Assembly: GCA_963666505.2 (NCBI GenBank)
Contig: CAXXXL010000003.1
Coordinates: 1,054,001-1,118,000, forward strand
DNA: 64,000 nt
Direction of reading: 5' to 3'
DNA from: JABGQS01 sp963666505
GTDB taxonomy: Bacteria; Bacillota; Clostridia; Christensenellales; SZUA-584
The notes under the pieces are model-generated. The model was not told where the DNA came from and made no database searches. It was given only the letters and a program-made list of their open reading frames with translations. Of the stretch, positions 1 to 8,800 are shown piece by piece. How positions within the stretch are numbered: the stretch's first letter is position 1; each line of letters starts with the position of its first letter. A program made the position numbers and the translations under genes.

Positions 1-168
1 AACAGGACTCTTAGCAAGGACATTGACACTTTTTTTATGATGTCTGCTCCTGAATTTTCATATTTGAGCTCTTCTCTTGTAAGAGAAGTAATCCGCCACG
101 GAGGCGATATAACAGGTCTTGTACCGGATTGTATAGTAGAAAATATCAAAACATATATTGGCGGGTGA
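1..168 (+). CDS. coaD: Phosphopantetheine adenylyltransferase, C-terminal end (partial)
   Basis: The window opens inside this gene; 55 codons and the TGA are present. CoaD transfers AMP from ATP to 4'-phosphopantetheine in coenzyme A synthesis. The fragment carries the family's C-terminal block: a SSSLVRE motif, then HGGDITGLVP, which forms part of the nucleotide site in known CoaD structures. The 5' part, including the HxGH motif, lies outside the window. The next gene starts 4 bases after the stop, so the two are probably co-transcribed. Recognition rests on the conserved tail only. Confidence 0.88.
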   Translation, partial: NRTLSKDIDTFFMMSAPEFSYLSSSLVREVIRHGGDITGLVPDCIVENIKTYIGG

Positions 169-172
169 ACAC

Positions 173-643
173 ATGAAATTATTAGAACTGATTGACGAAC
201 TAAAAGAAGAAATCAACGAGAGCCCAAAATCTGTTTTTTCCAATAAAAAAGCTGTTGATGCAGAAATATTACTGGAGCTTCTTGACGACCTTATAAGTGC
301 CGTACCGGAAGAGGTAGAAGAAGCTAAAAAACTGTTGGCAGAAAAGCATAAGGTTCTTGAGGACGCTAAAAAAGAGGCTGAGAAGATAATTAAAAGCGCA
401 GAGGAAGAGCTGGCAAGAAAGGTAAGCGAAGACGAAGTTACAAAAGCGGCGGAAGAGAACGCAAAAGAGCTTATGCTTAAAGCTAATGCCAATGCCAAGG
501 AAATAACTGTCGGAGCAAAGGAATATGCAGACGATATTATGAAAGAACTTGAGCTTTATTTTAGTGACTATCTTAAGCTTGTAAGAAAGAACAGGATGCA
601 GCTTTCAGGCAAGCGTAAGACTGAAAGAACGCTGGAAAAATAG
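173..643 (+). CDS. Coiled-coil protein (ATPase subunit b/H-like)
   Basis: A 156-residue protein of unknown function. From about residue 50 to 125 it is an almost unbroken Lys/Glu/Ala-rich helix with heptad spacing, resembling the stalk subunits of rotary ATPases or DivIVA-like coiled coils. No membrane segment or catalytic motif is visible. I chose ATG 173 rather than a TTG at 158, because 158 lies inside coaD and 173 follows the coaD stop directly. Clostridial genomes often carry such a protein between coaD and tmcAL, which suggests a conserved but undefined role. A terminator hairpin follows. Confidence 0.75.
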   Translation: MKLLELIDELKEEINESPKSVFSNKKAVDAEILLELLDDLISAVPEEVEEAKKLLAEKHKVLEDAKKEAEKIIKSAEEELARKVSEDEVTKAAEENAKELMLKANANAKEITVGAKEYADDIMKELELYFSDYLKLVRKNRMQLSGKRKTERTLEK

Positions 644-663
644 GCTGCAACATAGAGCATATT

Positions 664-699
664 AAAGCCGCAGAACTTAAATGGACTGCGGCTTTTTGA
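664..699. terminator. Bidirectional intrinsic terminator between convergent genes
   Basis: A perfect 10-bp stem (AAAGCCGCAG at 664-673 with CTGCGGCTTT at 686-695) has a 12-base loop and T-runs on both strands. It separates the coaD operon from the convergent tmcAL gene. Confidence 0.85.
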
Positions 700-731
700 T
701 TTCATCAGGCAATTCTGAAGCTATAAAGTAA

Positions 732-1913
732 TCAACTTTCAAGCATAATCAGTTTCTGGGTATAGTCACGTGAGGTATCGTTGAAGGGCGGCGTGTTTTG
801 AGTCAGAGCATAAACGTCGGATGCGCCGATATCCAGCCTTGAGTATCCGTCCGACTTGCCTGTAACAAGAGGGGCATAGCTTTTCTTGGAAAGAGCCGAC
901 AAAACGCCGCTGTTTTTCACTGCCAGAATATGCAGATGTTGTGGCAGCTTTTTATTGTGCTTTTCTACCATGCTGCGTGTTATACCGAAAAGCGCATACA
1001 AAAGTATTCTTGAAATACGGGTGTATGTATATCGCTTCGTTTTTATTCTCTCTATAAGCTCCTGTCTTGTTGTGCAGTTTTTTGCAGCTTCAAAGATGCG
1101 ATTTTCAAGGCCTTCCGAAACTTCGTGCAGCGTACTTATATATTCCGGGCCGCCGAGACGCAGTCTGTACAAGAGTTCATTATCAAAATCTTCAGGGAAC
1201 ACAGGCAGCAACCCTCTGCCCAGCATTGTGGAAATGTATCCGGCACACTCGTCCGGCATAGAGGCCAGGCCCTTTGAAAGGTTGCCTTTTTGCACCGCAA
1301 GCCTAATTGCCGTGGCGCTCGAGAGCTCTGTCGAGATGTCCTCGCTGTGATAGCCTTGACCGACACGCTTTATTGCAACTGGCTCTATGGGGGTTCTCGT
1401 TTTATATATTGCTTTTATGTACTCGACAGCAAGGATTGCGTTCGGCTTTGCGATATCCTCTGAAGCGTCGGGGAAAGCCGCCTGCATACGGGCTTTTGGG
1501 AAGCTGACTCCGCTGGCGAGGTTTTGCTTGAGCGAGCGCTTGAATGAGCGCTGCTCCTTGAAAAGCGTATAAGCCGTTTCTTTAAGAGTTTCGATATCGT
1601 CCGTTTCCGAGCCAAAACTGATATAGTCTGCTCCAAGGGCATCTAGAGTGTTTATACCGCCATAGGCAAAGCCTTCTGCGCTCTGTACAGCGCTTAGCAT
1701 AGGCAGCTCTATCACGGCATCCGCGCCGCCTAAAACAGCGCAGTATGCTCTTGTCCATTTGTCGAAAAGAGCAGGTTCGCCACGCTGGACAAAGTTTCCG
1801 CTCATAACGCAGACAACCAGGTCGGCACCGGTTTTTTTGCGGGTTTGCTCAATATGTATCTTGTGTCCGTTGTGAAATGGATTGTATTCAGACACAATTC
1901 CGCATATTCTCAT
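732..1913 (-). CDS. tmcAL: tRNA(Met) cytidine acetate ligase (YlbM/TmcAL)
   Basis: A 393-residue nucleotidyltransferase-fold enzyme. Characterised TmcAL activates acetate with ATP to acetyl-AMP and acetylates C34 of elongator tRNA-Met (ac4C), which improves AUG decoding. The N-terminus shows the family signature GIVSEYNPFHNGH with its HNGH nucleotidyltransferase motif at residues 14-17, followed by SGNFVQRGEPALF. Length is typical. The start is ATG 1913, with an AAGGAG site just upstream on the minus strand. The gene diverges from pta-ackA across about 120 bases, so the acetate-using tRNA enzyme sits back to back with the acetate-producing pathway. Confidence 0.92.
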   Translation of the reverse strand: MRICGIVSEYNPFHNGHKIHIEQTRKKTGADLVVCVMSGNFVQRGEPALFDKWTRAYCAVLGGADAVIELPMLSAVQSAEGFAYGGINTLDALGADYISFGSETDDIETLKETAYTLFKEQRSFKRSLKQNLASGVSFPKARMQAAFPDASEDIAKPNAILAVEYIKAIYKTRTPIEPVAIKRVGQGYHSEDISTELSSATAIRLAVQKGNLSKGLASMPDECAGYISTMLGRGLLPVFPEDFDNELLYRLRLGGPEYISTLHEVSEGLENRIFEAAKNCTTRQELIERIKTKRYTYTRISRILLYALFGITRSMVEKHNKKLPQHLHILAVKNSGVLSALSKKSYAPLVTGKSDGYSRLDIGASDVYALTQNTPPFNDTSRDYTQKLIMLES

Positions 1914-2032
1914 AATTTCTCCTTTTCAAACAGGCTAAAGTTATATATAATGGTTTGGTGCTTTTATTATAACACTACTTGAGGAAAGTTGTTTGAATAA
2001 ATAATTTCATTTTTTGAGAGGAGTAAGACTAT

Positions 2033-3022
2033 ATGGGCTTAATGGACGAGATCAAAGGCAAAGCGAAGCTTAGCAAGAAGCGTATCGTTTTGCCGGAAGG
2101 GACAGAGGAGCGCACCATCAAAGCGGCCGAGACTATATCCAAAGAAGGCTTTGCGGATGTTACGCTGATTGGCAGGGTAAGCGAGATCAAGAAACTGTCG
2201 GAAGGGCTGGATTACTCGAATGTATCGATAATAGACCCCGAAGAATCGGATAATACAAAAAGCTATGCCGAAAAGTTTTATGAACTTAGGAAACACAAAG
2301 GAGTAACACTGCAGGCCGCAGAGAAACAAGTGCTAGACCCGCTATACTATGCCTGCATGATGATAAAGGCGGGCGATGCGGACGGAATGGTAGCAGGAGC
2401 AATACACACTACAGGGGACACACTTAGACCAGCACTTCAGATTATCAAAACAGCACCGGGAATTTCAGTAGTATCAAGTTCATTCATAATGGAACTTCCA
2501 ACTAAAGACTTTGGACACAACGGAATATTGATGTTTGGCGACTGTGCGGTAAATCCGAACCCTAACTCGGATGAGCTGGCTGCTATTGCCGTTTCAACAG
2601 CAAAAACGGGTGCGCAGCTTGTGGGCATGGAGCCAAAAGTGGCGATGCTTTCTTTCTCTACCAAGGGGAGCGCAAAGCACGAACTGGTAGACAAGGTTGC
2701 AGCCGCTACGGCAAAGGTCAAAGAACTCGATTCTTCTCTGTGCGTAGACGGGGAGCTTCAGGCGGATGCAGCGCTTGTTGAAAAGGTCGGACAGCTAAAA
2801 AGCCCGGGCAGCAAAGTCGCCGGAAAAGCAAACGTGTTGATATTCCCGGATCTTCAGGCCGGCAATATCGGGTATAAACTCGTGCAGAGGCTTGCGGGTG
2901 CAGAGGCAATAGGACCAATATGTCAGGGTCTTGCTGCACCGGTTAACGATTTGTCACGTGGATGCAGCGTTGAAGATATTGTATCGGTTGTAGCTATAAC
3001 AGCCGTTCAAGCACAAAATTAG
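2033..3022 (+). CDS. pta: Phosphate acetyltransferase
   Basis: A 329-residue short-form Pta that interconverts acetyl-CoA and acetyl phosphate in the cytoplasm. Visible signatures are KKRIVLPEGTEERT at the N-terminus, the central DGMVAGAIHTTGDTLRP block, and the C-terminal FPDLQAGNIGYKLVQRL segment that lines the active site in this family. The start ATG 2033 follows a GAGAGGAG ribosome-binding site. It is 9 bases upstream of ackA and forms a two-gene operon for substrate-level ATP formation from acetyl-CoA, as expected in a fermentative anaerobe. Confidence 0.96.
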   Translation: MGLMDEIKGKAKLSKKRIVLPEGTEERTIKAAETISKEGFADVTLIGRVSEIKKLSEGLDYSNVSIIDPEESDNTKSYAEKFYELRKHKGVTLQAAEKQVLDPLYYACMMIKAGDADGMVAGAIHTTGDTLRPALQIIKTAPGISVVSSSFIMELPTKDFGHNGILMFGDCAVNPNPNSDELAAIAVSTAKTGAQLVGMEPKVAMLSFSTKGSAKHELVDKVAAATAKVKELDSSLCVDGELQADAALVEKVGQLKSPGSKVAGKANVLIFPDLQAGNIGYKLVQRLAGAEAIGPICQGLAAPVNDLSRGCSVEDIVSVVAITAVQAQN

Positions 3023-3031
3023 GAGGAAACA

Positions 3032-4237
3032 ATGAATATACTGGTTATTAACGCAGGAAGCTCGTCACTTAAATACCAGCTTATAGAGATGGTAGAAAAA
3101 GAAGTAATTGCAAAAGGAACGGTTGAAAGAATAGGCATTGAAGGCTCCAACCTGGAGCACAAGCCGAATGGAAGAGATGAGATAGTAATTACACAGCCGA
3201 TGAAAGATCATACAGACGCTATAGCCCTTGTGCTGGCTGCACTCACGGATAAAGAGCACGGCGTACTAAAGAGCATGGACGAAATAAGCGCCGTCGGACA
3301 CAGAGTAGTTCACGGAGCTGAGTATTTCTCAGGCAGCGTTATTATCGACGATAAAGTAATTGAAGCTCTGGAAGAATGCTCAGAGCTTGCACCGCTTCAC
3401 AACCCGGCAAATCTTATGGGCATAAGCGCATGCAAGAAGATAATGCCCGACGTTCCAATGGTCGGCGTTTTTGATACAGCCTTCCATCAGACCATGCCGA
3501 AGAGTTCTTTCCTTTACGGACTTTCATACGAAGCATATGAGAAATTCCGCATCCGCAGATACGGTTTTCATGGTACTTCACATAAGTTTGTTGCCCAGCG
3601 ATACGCAGAGATAACAGGAAAAAACTTTGAAGACTTAAAGATAATCACCTGCCACCTTGGCAACGGCTCAAGTGTAACGGCAGTTAACGGCGGCAAATCA
3701 GTTGACACTTCCATGGGTTTTACTCCGCTGGAAGGTCTTGTTATGGGTACTCGCAGTGGTGATATAGACCCGGCTATCGTTCCATACCTGATGGATAAGA
3801 TGAGTATGGACTTGGATGAGACCATTAACTATCTTAACAAGCAGTGCGGCGTGTGGGGGCTCTCAGGCGTTTCGAGCGACTTCAGAGATCTTTGGGATGC
3901 AAGAGAAAAAGGCAACGACAGGGCAGGAACTGCTCTTAAGGTCTTCTGCTATAAGCTCAAGAAATTTATCGGTGGATATGCAGCAGCTATGGGTGGCGTT
4001 GATGCTATTATATTTACGGCAGGTATCGGTGAGAATGATTACCGTGTACGTGAATGGGCAGTCGAAGGGCTGGAGTTTTTAGGCGCACAGATCGATAAAG
4101 ACATAAATGAGGAATTCGGGCACGTAAGAGGAAACGACATTAAGTTGTCTACTCTCGATTCTAAAGTTGAGATATGGTGTATACCGACCAACGAAGAGCT
4201 TGCCATCGCCAAAGAGACGTATGTACTTTGCAAATAG
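3032..4237 (+). CDS. ackA: Acetate kinase
   Basis: A 401-residue acetate kinase of normal length that converts acetyl phosphate and ADP to acetate and ATP. It has the signature NAGSSSLKYQ at the N-terminus, the RRYGFHGTSH active-site block, HLGNGSS, the MGFTPLEGLVMGTRSGDIDP signature and FTAGIGEN near the C-terminus, all typical of the ASKHA fold. The start ATG 3032 has an AGGAGG site. It follows pta closely in one operon. A new promoter begins only 3 bases after the stop and drives hisS. Confidence 0.97.
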   Translation: MNILVINAGSSSLKYQLIEMVEKEVIAKGTVERIGIEGSNLEHKPNGRDEIVITQPMKDHTDAIALVLAALTDKEHGVLKSMDEISAVGHRVVHGAEYFSGSVIIDDKVIEALEECSELAPLHNPANLMGISACKKIMPDVPMVGVFDTAFHQTMPKSSFLYGLSYEAYEKFRIRRYGFHGTSHKFVAQRYAEITGKNFEDLKIITCHLGNGSSVTAVNGGKSVDTSMGFTPLEGLVMGTRSGDIDPAIVPYLMDKMSMDLDETINYLNKQCGVWGLSGVSSDFRDLWDAREKGNDRAGTALKVFCYKLKKFIGGYAAAMGGVDAIIFTAGIGENDYRVREWAVEGLEFLGAQIDKDINEEFGHVRGNDIKLSTLDSKVEIWCIPTNEELAIAKETYVLCK

Positions 4238-4239
4238 TA

Positions 4240-4268
4240 TAGACAAAATAATGGGCTGCATGTATAAT
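4240..4268 (+). promoter_or_regulatory. Sigma-A promoter for the hisS-aspS leader
   Basis: TAGACA (4240-4245) and TATAAT (4263-4268) are separated by 17 bases, immediately after the ackA stop. Transcription should start near 4275, at the 5' end of the T-box leader. Confidence 0.8.
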
Positions 4269-4271
4269 GTA

Positions 4272-4475
4272 GCTTGAAAGGAAACCTGCCTGCAGCAAGG
4301 GCGCTTACACAGGGACTTTTCGACGTGACTGCAAGCGAAAAGAAGCGCAGCGGAAGGGTAACAGCCTTTTTTCGTAAAGTATATTGTAAAAAGTGCCCGG
4401 AGGTTATTTCCGGGAATATGGGTGGCACCACGGGTAAATCTCGTCCCTGTCAATTATTGATGGGGACGTTTTGTT
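4272..4475 (+). promoter_or_regulatory. T-box riboswitch leader of hisS-aspS
   Basis: The conserved T-box GGGTGGCACCACGGG lies at 4420-4434 and is followed by a terminator whose 5' arm could instead pair with it to form the antiterminator. Known T-boxes bind uncharged tRNA and let transcription continue into aminoacyl-tRNA synthetase genes. GCTTG (4272-4276) can pair with CAAGC (4332-4336) as a short Stem I base. Two GAC (Asp) triplets at 4322-4324 and 4327-4329 lie on its 3' side, where the specifier is expected, but a CAC (His) triplet is also nearby. I cannot decide the specifier by eye. Confidence 0.85.
4442..4474 (+). terminator. T-box controlled intrinsic terminator
   Basis: A hairpin of about 12 pairs runs from 4442 to 4468 (CGTCCC with GGGACG at the base, two G-U pairs, a 3-base loop) and is followed by TTTTGTT. 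It is the default OFF structure of the leader. Confidence 0.88.
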
Positions 4476-4499
4476 ATAGTTTGAAACAAGAGGTGAAAC

Positions 4500-5765
4500 A
4501 TGCTTACAAAAGCGCCGAAAGGCACAAAAGACATACTGCCCGCAGAAAGCTATAAATGGCAGTACGTGGAAGGAATCATGAGAGATGTTTGCGCAAGATT
4601 CGGGTACAGGGAAATAAGAACCCCCGTATTTGAGCATACAGAGCTTTTCCTTCGTGGCGTGGGCGATACGACGGATATAGTGCAGAAAGAGATGTACACG
4701 TTTGAAGATAAGGCAAAACGCAGTATCACACTCAAACCGGAGGGAACTGCAGGTGTCGTACGCAGCTTTATTGAAAGTGGCATGGCAGGAGCTGCACAGC
4801 CTACAAAGATGTACTACCTTGCTTGTCCGGTGTTTCGCTACGAGAAGCCTCAGGCCGGGCGGCTGAGGGAGCATCACCAGTTCGGTATTGAGTGTTTCGG
4901 TTCGCAGGAACCGTCCATCGATGCTGAGATAATTTCAGTTGCCCTGACAGTTTTTAAAGAGCTTGGAATAAAAGGGCTGGAACTCAATATAAACAGCATA
5001 GGCTGCAAGGAGTGTCGAACCGGGTATAACAAAGCACTTCTGGCTTATCTTGATAAAAACAAGAGCGGATTATGCAAAGACTGCAGGCAGAGGATGAAAA
5101 CAAATCCGCTGAGGGTGCTTGACTGCAAGCAGGATTCTTGCTCTAAGATAGTAGCTGATGCTCCAAAGATGATAGATTATCTTTGCGGCGAATGCTCAGA
5201 GCATTTTGAAGGGCTTAAAGGCAGGCTGGCTGCTGCAGAGATAGATTATAAAATTAATCCGCTTATAGTGCGGGGGCTCGACTACTACACCAAGACGGTG
5301 TTTGAGATAATATCCACGGATATCGGCGCTCAGGGCACGGTTTGCGGCGGTGGAAGATATGACGGGCTTGTAGAAGAGCTTGGCGGAAAACCGACTCCGG
5401 GGATAGGTTTTGGCATGGGCATGGAACGTTTATTGCTGGTCATAGAGTCACTCGGTATAGAGATACCAGAGCCGAGCCTTTGCGACGTCTATGTCTGTAC
5501 GTTGGGTGAAAAGGCAGCAAAAACCGGCTTTGGGATAACAGAAGAACTAAGAGCAGCCGGGATAAAAGCAGAGTGCGATCACATGGGCAGGAGCATGAAA
5601 GCCCAGATGAAATATGCAGGCAAGATCGGTGCAGCAAAGGTAGTTATAATCGGCGAAGACGAGCTTGATAAGAACGAGGCTGTGGTTAGGGACATGACGC
5701 AGAGCGAAGAGACATCAGTGGCGCTGGACAGGCTTGTTGATTTAATTAAAAAACTGAAGGCATGA
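4500..5765 (+). CDS. hisS: Histidyl-tRNA synthetase
   Basis: A 421-residue class II synthetase that charges tRNA-His. The N-terminal KAPKGTKDILP opening, the motif 2 region (CPVFRYEKPQAGRLREHHQFG), the histidine-specific RGLDYYTKTVFE and GGGRYDGL motifs, and motif 3 (GIGFGMGMERLL) are all present, followed by the C-terminal anticodon-binding domain. The start ATG 4500 has an AGAGGTG site. It lies directly behind the T-box leader and 84 bases before aspS, the usual hisS-aspS order in Bacillota. Confidence 0.97.
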   Translation: MLTKAPKGTKDILPAESYKWQYVEGIMRDVCARFGYREIRTPVFEHTELFLRGVGDTTDIVQKEMYTFEDKAKRSITLKPEGTAGVVRSFIESGMAGAAQPTKMYYLACPVFRYEKPQAGRLREHHQFGIECFGSQEPSIDAEIISVALTVFKELGIKGLELNINSIGCKECRTGYNKALLAYLDKNKSGLCKDCRQRMKTNPLRVLDCKQDSCSKIVADAPKMIDYLCGECSEHFEGLKGRLAAAEIDYKINPLIVRGLDYYTKTVFEIISTDIGAQGTVCGGGRYDGLVEELGGKPTPGIGFGMGMERLLLVIESLGIEIPEPSLCDVYVCTLGEKAAKTGFGITEELRAAGIKAECDHMGRSMKAQMKYAGKIGAAKVVIIGEDELDKNEAVVRDMTQSEETSVALDRLVDLIKKLKA

Positions 5766-5849
5766 GAGCCATTCACTATACGCATAGTGTTATAAACAGA
5801 GTTTAATAAAAGTTTTTTGCCGTGTGCAAGAAAGGAACTATACATATAT

Positions 5850-7631
5850 ATGAGCGAGTTTTTACAAGGATGGAAAAGAACCGACTACTGTACCAACTTT
5901 ACAGTTGACGATGTCGAAAAAGAGGTAACACTCATGGGATGGGTGCAGACAAGGCGTGACCTTGGTGCGCTTATATTTGTTGACCTGCGTGACAGGACGG
6001 GGCTTATGCAGGTCGTTTTTGATGAGTCTAAACTGCAGACGGATTTTTCTCCGGCAGAGCATTTGCGGCATGAGTTCGTTATAGCTGTAAAGGGGCCTAT
6101 AGTGCTTCGTGACGAAGAGACGATAAACGATAAGCTGCCTACAGGCCTAATCGAGGTTTCTGTAAGAGAGCTTAAGATCTTAAGCCGTGCCCAGACGCCG
6201 CCTTTCGAGGTGGACGATGAAACTGCAGTAAGAGAAGAAAAGCGTTTGAAGTATAGGTACATAGACCTTCGCCGTCCTTCCATGCAGCACAACATGCTTG
6301 TTAGAAGCAGGATTTCGGCAGCAGCAAGGGAATACCTTACAAATAACGGGTTTCTGGATATAGAAACGCCTATGTTGACAAAGAGCACGCCGGAAGGAGC
6401 ACGTGACTATCTTGTTCCGTCAAGGGTTCATCCGGGCAGCTTCTATGCACTGCCGCAGTCGCCTCAGACGATGAAGCAGATTCTTATGATGTCAGGATTC
6501 GATAAGTATTTCCAGATAGTCAAATGTTTCAGGGACGAAGACCTGCGTGCAGACAGACAGCCTGAGTTCACTCAGATAGACATTGAAATGAGCTTTGTTG
6601 ACGTGGATGATATAATAGAAATGAACGAAGGATTGATAGCGCATATATTCAAAAAAGTCATGGATGTGGATATCGAGCTTCCGCTGCGGCGTATTTCATA
6701 CAGGGATGCTATGGACAGGTACGGTTCGGATAAGCCGGACACACGGTTCGGGCTAGAGCTTGTAAACGTCAGCGATATAGTAGAAAAATCAGACTTCAAA
6801 GTGTTCGCTTCAGTTGTAAAGAACGGCGGCAGCGTAAGGGCAATAAACGCTAAGGGCTGTGTTGATAAATTCCCTAGGCGACAGATAGATGCGCTTGTGG
6901 ATTTTGTAAAGATATACGGTGCTAAAGGAATGGCTTGGATATCCATGAAGGAAGATGGAATACAGTCACCGATAACTAAGTTCTTTACGCAAGATGAGCT
7001 TGACGCTCTGCTTGAAAGAACGGATGCGCAGACAGGAGACCTTATATTCTTTGTAGGCGATAAAGGAAAGGTAGTGTTTGATTCTCTGGGCAACCTGCGG
7101 CTCAAACTTGCGGAGACTTTGGGCCTTATAGACGAGAGTGTTTATGATTTGCTATGGGTGGTAGACTTCCCGGTGTTCGAATACAGCGAGGAAGAAAAGC
7201 GCTATACGGCAATGCACCATCCATTCACATCACCCAAAGATGAGGACGCAGAAAAGATAGTAACAGACCCGGAGAACGCATATGCAAAGGCATATGATAT
7301 CGTTCTTAACGGTAATGAAATAGGCGGCGGGAGCATACGTATACACGACACGAAGCTTCAGGCAAAGATGCTGGAGGCTCTGGGGTTCTCGGAAGAAGAA
7401 GCGTGGGAGAACTTTGGGTTCCTGCTGGAGGCGTTAAAGTACGGGACACCTCCTCACGGCGGCATAGCATACGGCCTTGACAGGCTGGCAATGATAATGC
7501 TTGGAAGAGAATCCATAAGAGACGTCATAGCGTTTCCGAAGGTGCAGAACGCGTCAGACCCGCTGACCAGCGCACCCTCAAAAGTATCTGCAAAACAGCT
7601 TGTAGAGCTTGGGCTGAAGATAGAGGAATAG
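5850..7631 (+). CDS. aspS: Aspartyl-tRNA synthetase
   Basis: A 593-residue bacterial-type AspRS. It has an N-terminal OB-fold anticodon domain (about residues 15-110, with WVQTRRDLGALIFVDLRDRTG), the class II core with RYIDLRR, the LPQSPQ loop and FRDEDLRADRQPEFTQID, a bacterial GAD insertion, and motif 3 GIAYGLDRLAMIM near the C-terminus. I chose ATG 5850, which gives the expected MSEFLQGW start, over an upstream alternative at 5817. The ribosome-binding site AAAGGAA is somewhat far. A 6-bp hairpin (5774-5789) in the hisS-aspS gap could affect processing, but no clear terminator is seen. Confidence 0.96.
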   Translation: MSEFLQGWKRTDYCTNFTVDDVEKEVTLMGWVQTRRDLGALIFVDLRDRTGLMQVVFDESKLQTDFSPAEHLRHEFVIAVKGPIVLRDEETINDKLPTGLIEVSVRELKILSRAQTPPFEVDDETAVREEKRLKYRYIDLRRPSMQHNMLVRSRISAAAREYLTNNGFLDIETPMLTKSTPEGARDYLVPSRVHPGSFYALPQSPQTMKQILMMSGFDKYFQIVKCFRDEDLRADRQPEFTQIDIEMSFVDVDDIIEMNEGLIAHIFKKVMDVDIELPLRRISYRDAMDRYGSDKPDTRFGLELVNVSDIVEKSDFKVFASVVKNGGSVRAINAKGCVDKFPRRQIDALVDFVKIYGAKGMAWISMKEDGIQSPITKFFTQDELDALLERTDAQTGDLIFFVGDKGKVVFDSLGNLRLKLAETLGLIDESVYDLLWVVDFPVFEYSEEEKRYTAMHHPFTSPKDEDAEKIVTDPENAYAKAYDIVLNGNEIGGGSIRIHDTKLQAKMLEALGFSEEEAWENFGFLLEALKYGTPPHGGIAYGLDRLAMIMLGRESIRDVIAFPKVQNASDPLTSAPSKVSAKQLVELGLKIEE

Positions 7632-7674
7632 CCCCCGGCTTTGTCTTCCCATTGCATAAGAGACGAGTGGTAAT

Positions 7675-8355
7675 ATGATGAGACACGAAAAACTGGTCGG
7701 ACAGCGTGGCAAGGTGAGACTTAAGAACTCCCATGTTGTTATATTTGGCATAGGCGGGGTCGGCGGATTTGCTGCAGAGGCGCTTGCCCGTGTTTTCATC
7801 GGAAGGATAACGCTAGTCGATTTTGATGTGGTAGACGAATCCAACTTAAACCGGCAGGTAGTTGCGCTTATAAGCACAATCGGCAAACCGAAAGTTGAAG
7901 TGATGAAGCACCGGATTCAGGACATAAACCCTGCATGCAGCGTGGAAGCGAAGAAGGTGTTTGTGGACGCGGAAAATGCCGCAGCGCTGGTGGAAGGCGC
8001 TTCTTATGCTGTTGATGCAGTAGACAACGTCACTGCGAAACTGGCGATAATATCGGCTTGCAGGCAGAAGAGCATACCGTGCATATCTGCTATGGGAGCC
8101 GGCAACAAACTGGGCGGCAGCTTCATAGTTACAGATATATCTAAGACCAGCGGAGATTCGCTTGCAAGGGTGATAAGAAGAGAGCTGAGGAAGCGTGGGA
8201 TAGAGCATCAGAAAGTGGTCTGCTCCAACGATAAAGCTATGATAAAGATACAAAAAGGAGAGCCGATACCCAGCATATCATATATGCCGGGGCTGTGCGG
8301 ACTAACTTTGGCTGGAGAAGTCGTAAGAGATATTGTAGGTGATATCAATGAATGA
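7675..8355 (+). CDS. tcdA: tRNA threonylcarbamoyladenosine dehydratase (TcdA-like)
   Basis: A 226-residue member of the ThiF/MoeB/E1 family. Characterised TcdA uses ATP to cyclise t6A37 of tRNA to ct6A. The ATP site is seen as VVIFGIGGVGGFAAEALAR at about residues 22-40, with DFDVVDESNLNRQ next and KPKVEVMKHRIQDINP after it, matching TcdA/CsdL rather than ThiF. The C-terminus is compact. The next gene starts inside its last codons (8-base overlap), indicating translational coupling. A sulfur-transfer E1 role is a weaker alternative. Confidence 0.86.
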   Translation: MMRHEKLVGQRGKVRLKNSHVVIFGIGGVGGFAAEALARVFIGRITLVDFDVVDESNLNRQVVALISTIGKPKVEVMKHRIQDINPACSVEAKKVFVDAENAAALVEGASYAVDAVDNVTAKLAIISACRQKSIPCISAMGAGNKLGGSFIVTDISKTSGDSLARVIRRELRKRGIEHQKVVCSNDKAMIKIQKGEPIPSISYMPGLCGLTLAGEVVRDIVGDINE

Positions 8356-8800
8356 ATACGGACGTGTAGTAAAAATTGAGGGCAGGAATGCGTTTGTACA
8401 GTTTCGGCGCACATCGGCTTGCGGAAAATGCAGGGCGTGCGGTATGATGGCTGGGCAGAACGAGATCATAGTTGAAGTGCCAAATGAGATAAATGCAAAA
8501 GTAGGACAGCTTGTGGAGGTCAATATAGTTATGAAGAAAGCTATAGGCGCTTCGGCAATAGCCTATATGTTCCCGCTTATAATGCTTGCACTAGGTGTAG
8601 TGCTTGGCTGGCTGCTGACTGATATATGGGGTGTATTTACCAACAGGGATGTGACAATGGCAATTTCTGCATTAATTTTTGCAGCTTTATCATTTTTGCT
8701 TTTAAAATTGGCGTCACCGTTGTATAATAAGACTGTAAACAGAGTCTACTCAATGATAGGCGTAAAAGATAAGGATGACAAGGAGGAATGCAATGGCTGA
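8348..8800 (+). CDS. RseC/MucC-like membrane redox protein
   Basis: A 150-residue protein of the SoxR-reducing-system RseC/MucC family. A short N-terminal domain carries a cysteine cluster (ACGKCRACG), and two membrane segments follow (about residues 75-97 and 108-130). Family members are linked to Rnf-type electron transfer and metal-cluster reduction, but the exact role in Bacillota is unknown. ATG 8348 is preferred over GTG 8339. The gene overlaps tcdA by 8 bases and trxA by 8 bases, so the three are a tight unit. Confidence 0.72.
   Translation: MNEYGRVVKIEGRNAFVQFRRTSACGKCRACGMMAGQNEIIVEVPNEINAKVGQLVEVNIVMKKAIGASAIAYMFPLIMLALGVVLGWLLTDIWGVFTNRDVTMAISALIFAALSFLLLKLASPLYNKTVNRVYSMIGVKDKDDKEECNG

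Noticed and set aside
5774..5789. Hairpin between hisS and aspS as a terminator
   Set aside because: Only 6 bp and AT-rich, without an adjoining T-run; co-transcription is more likely.
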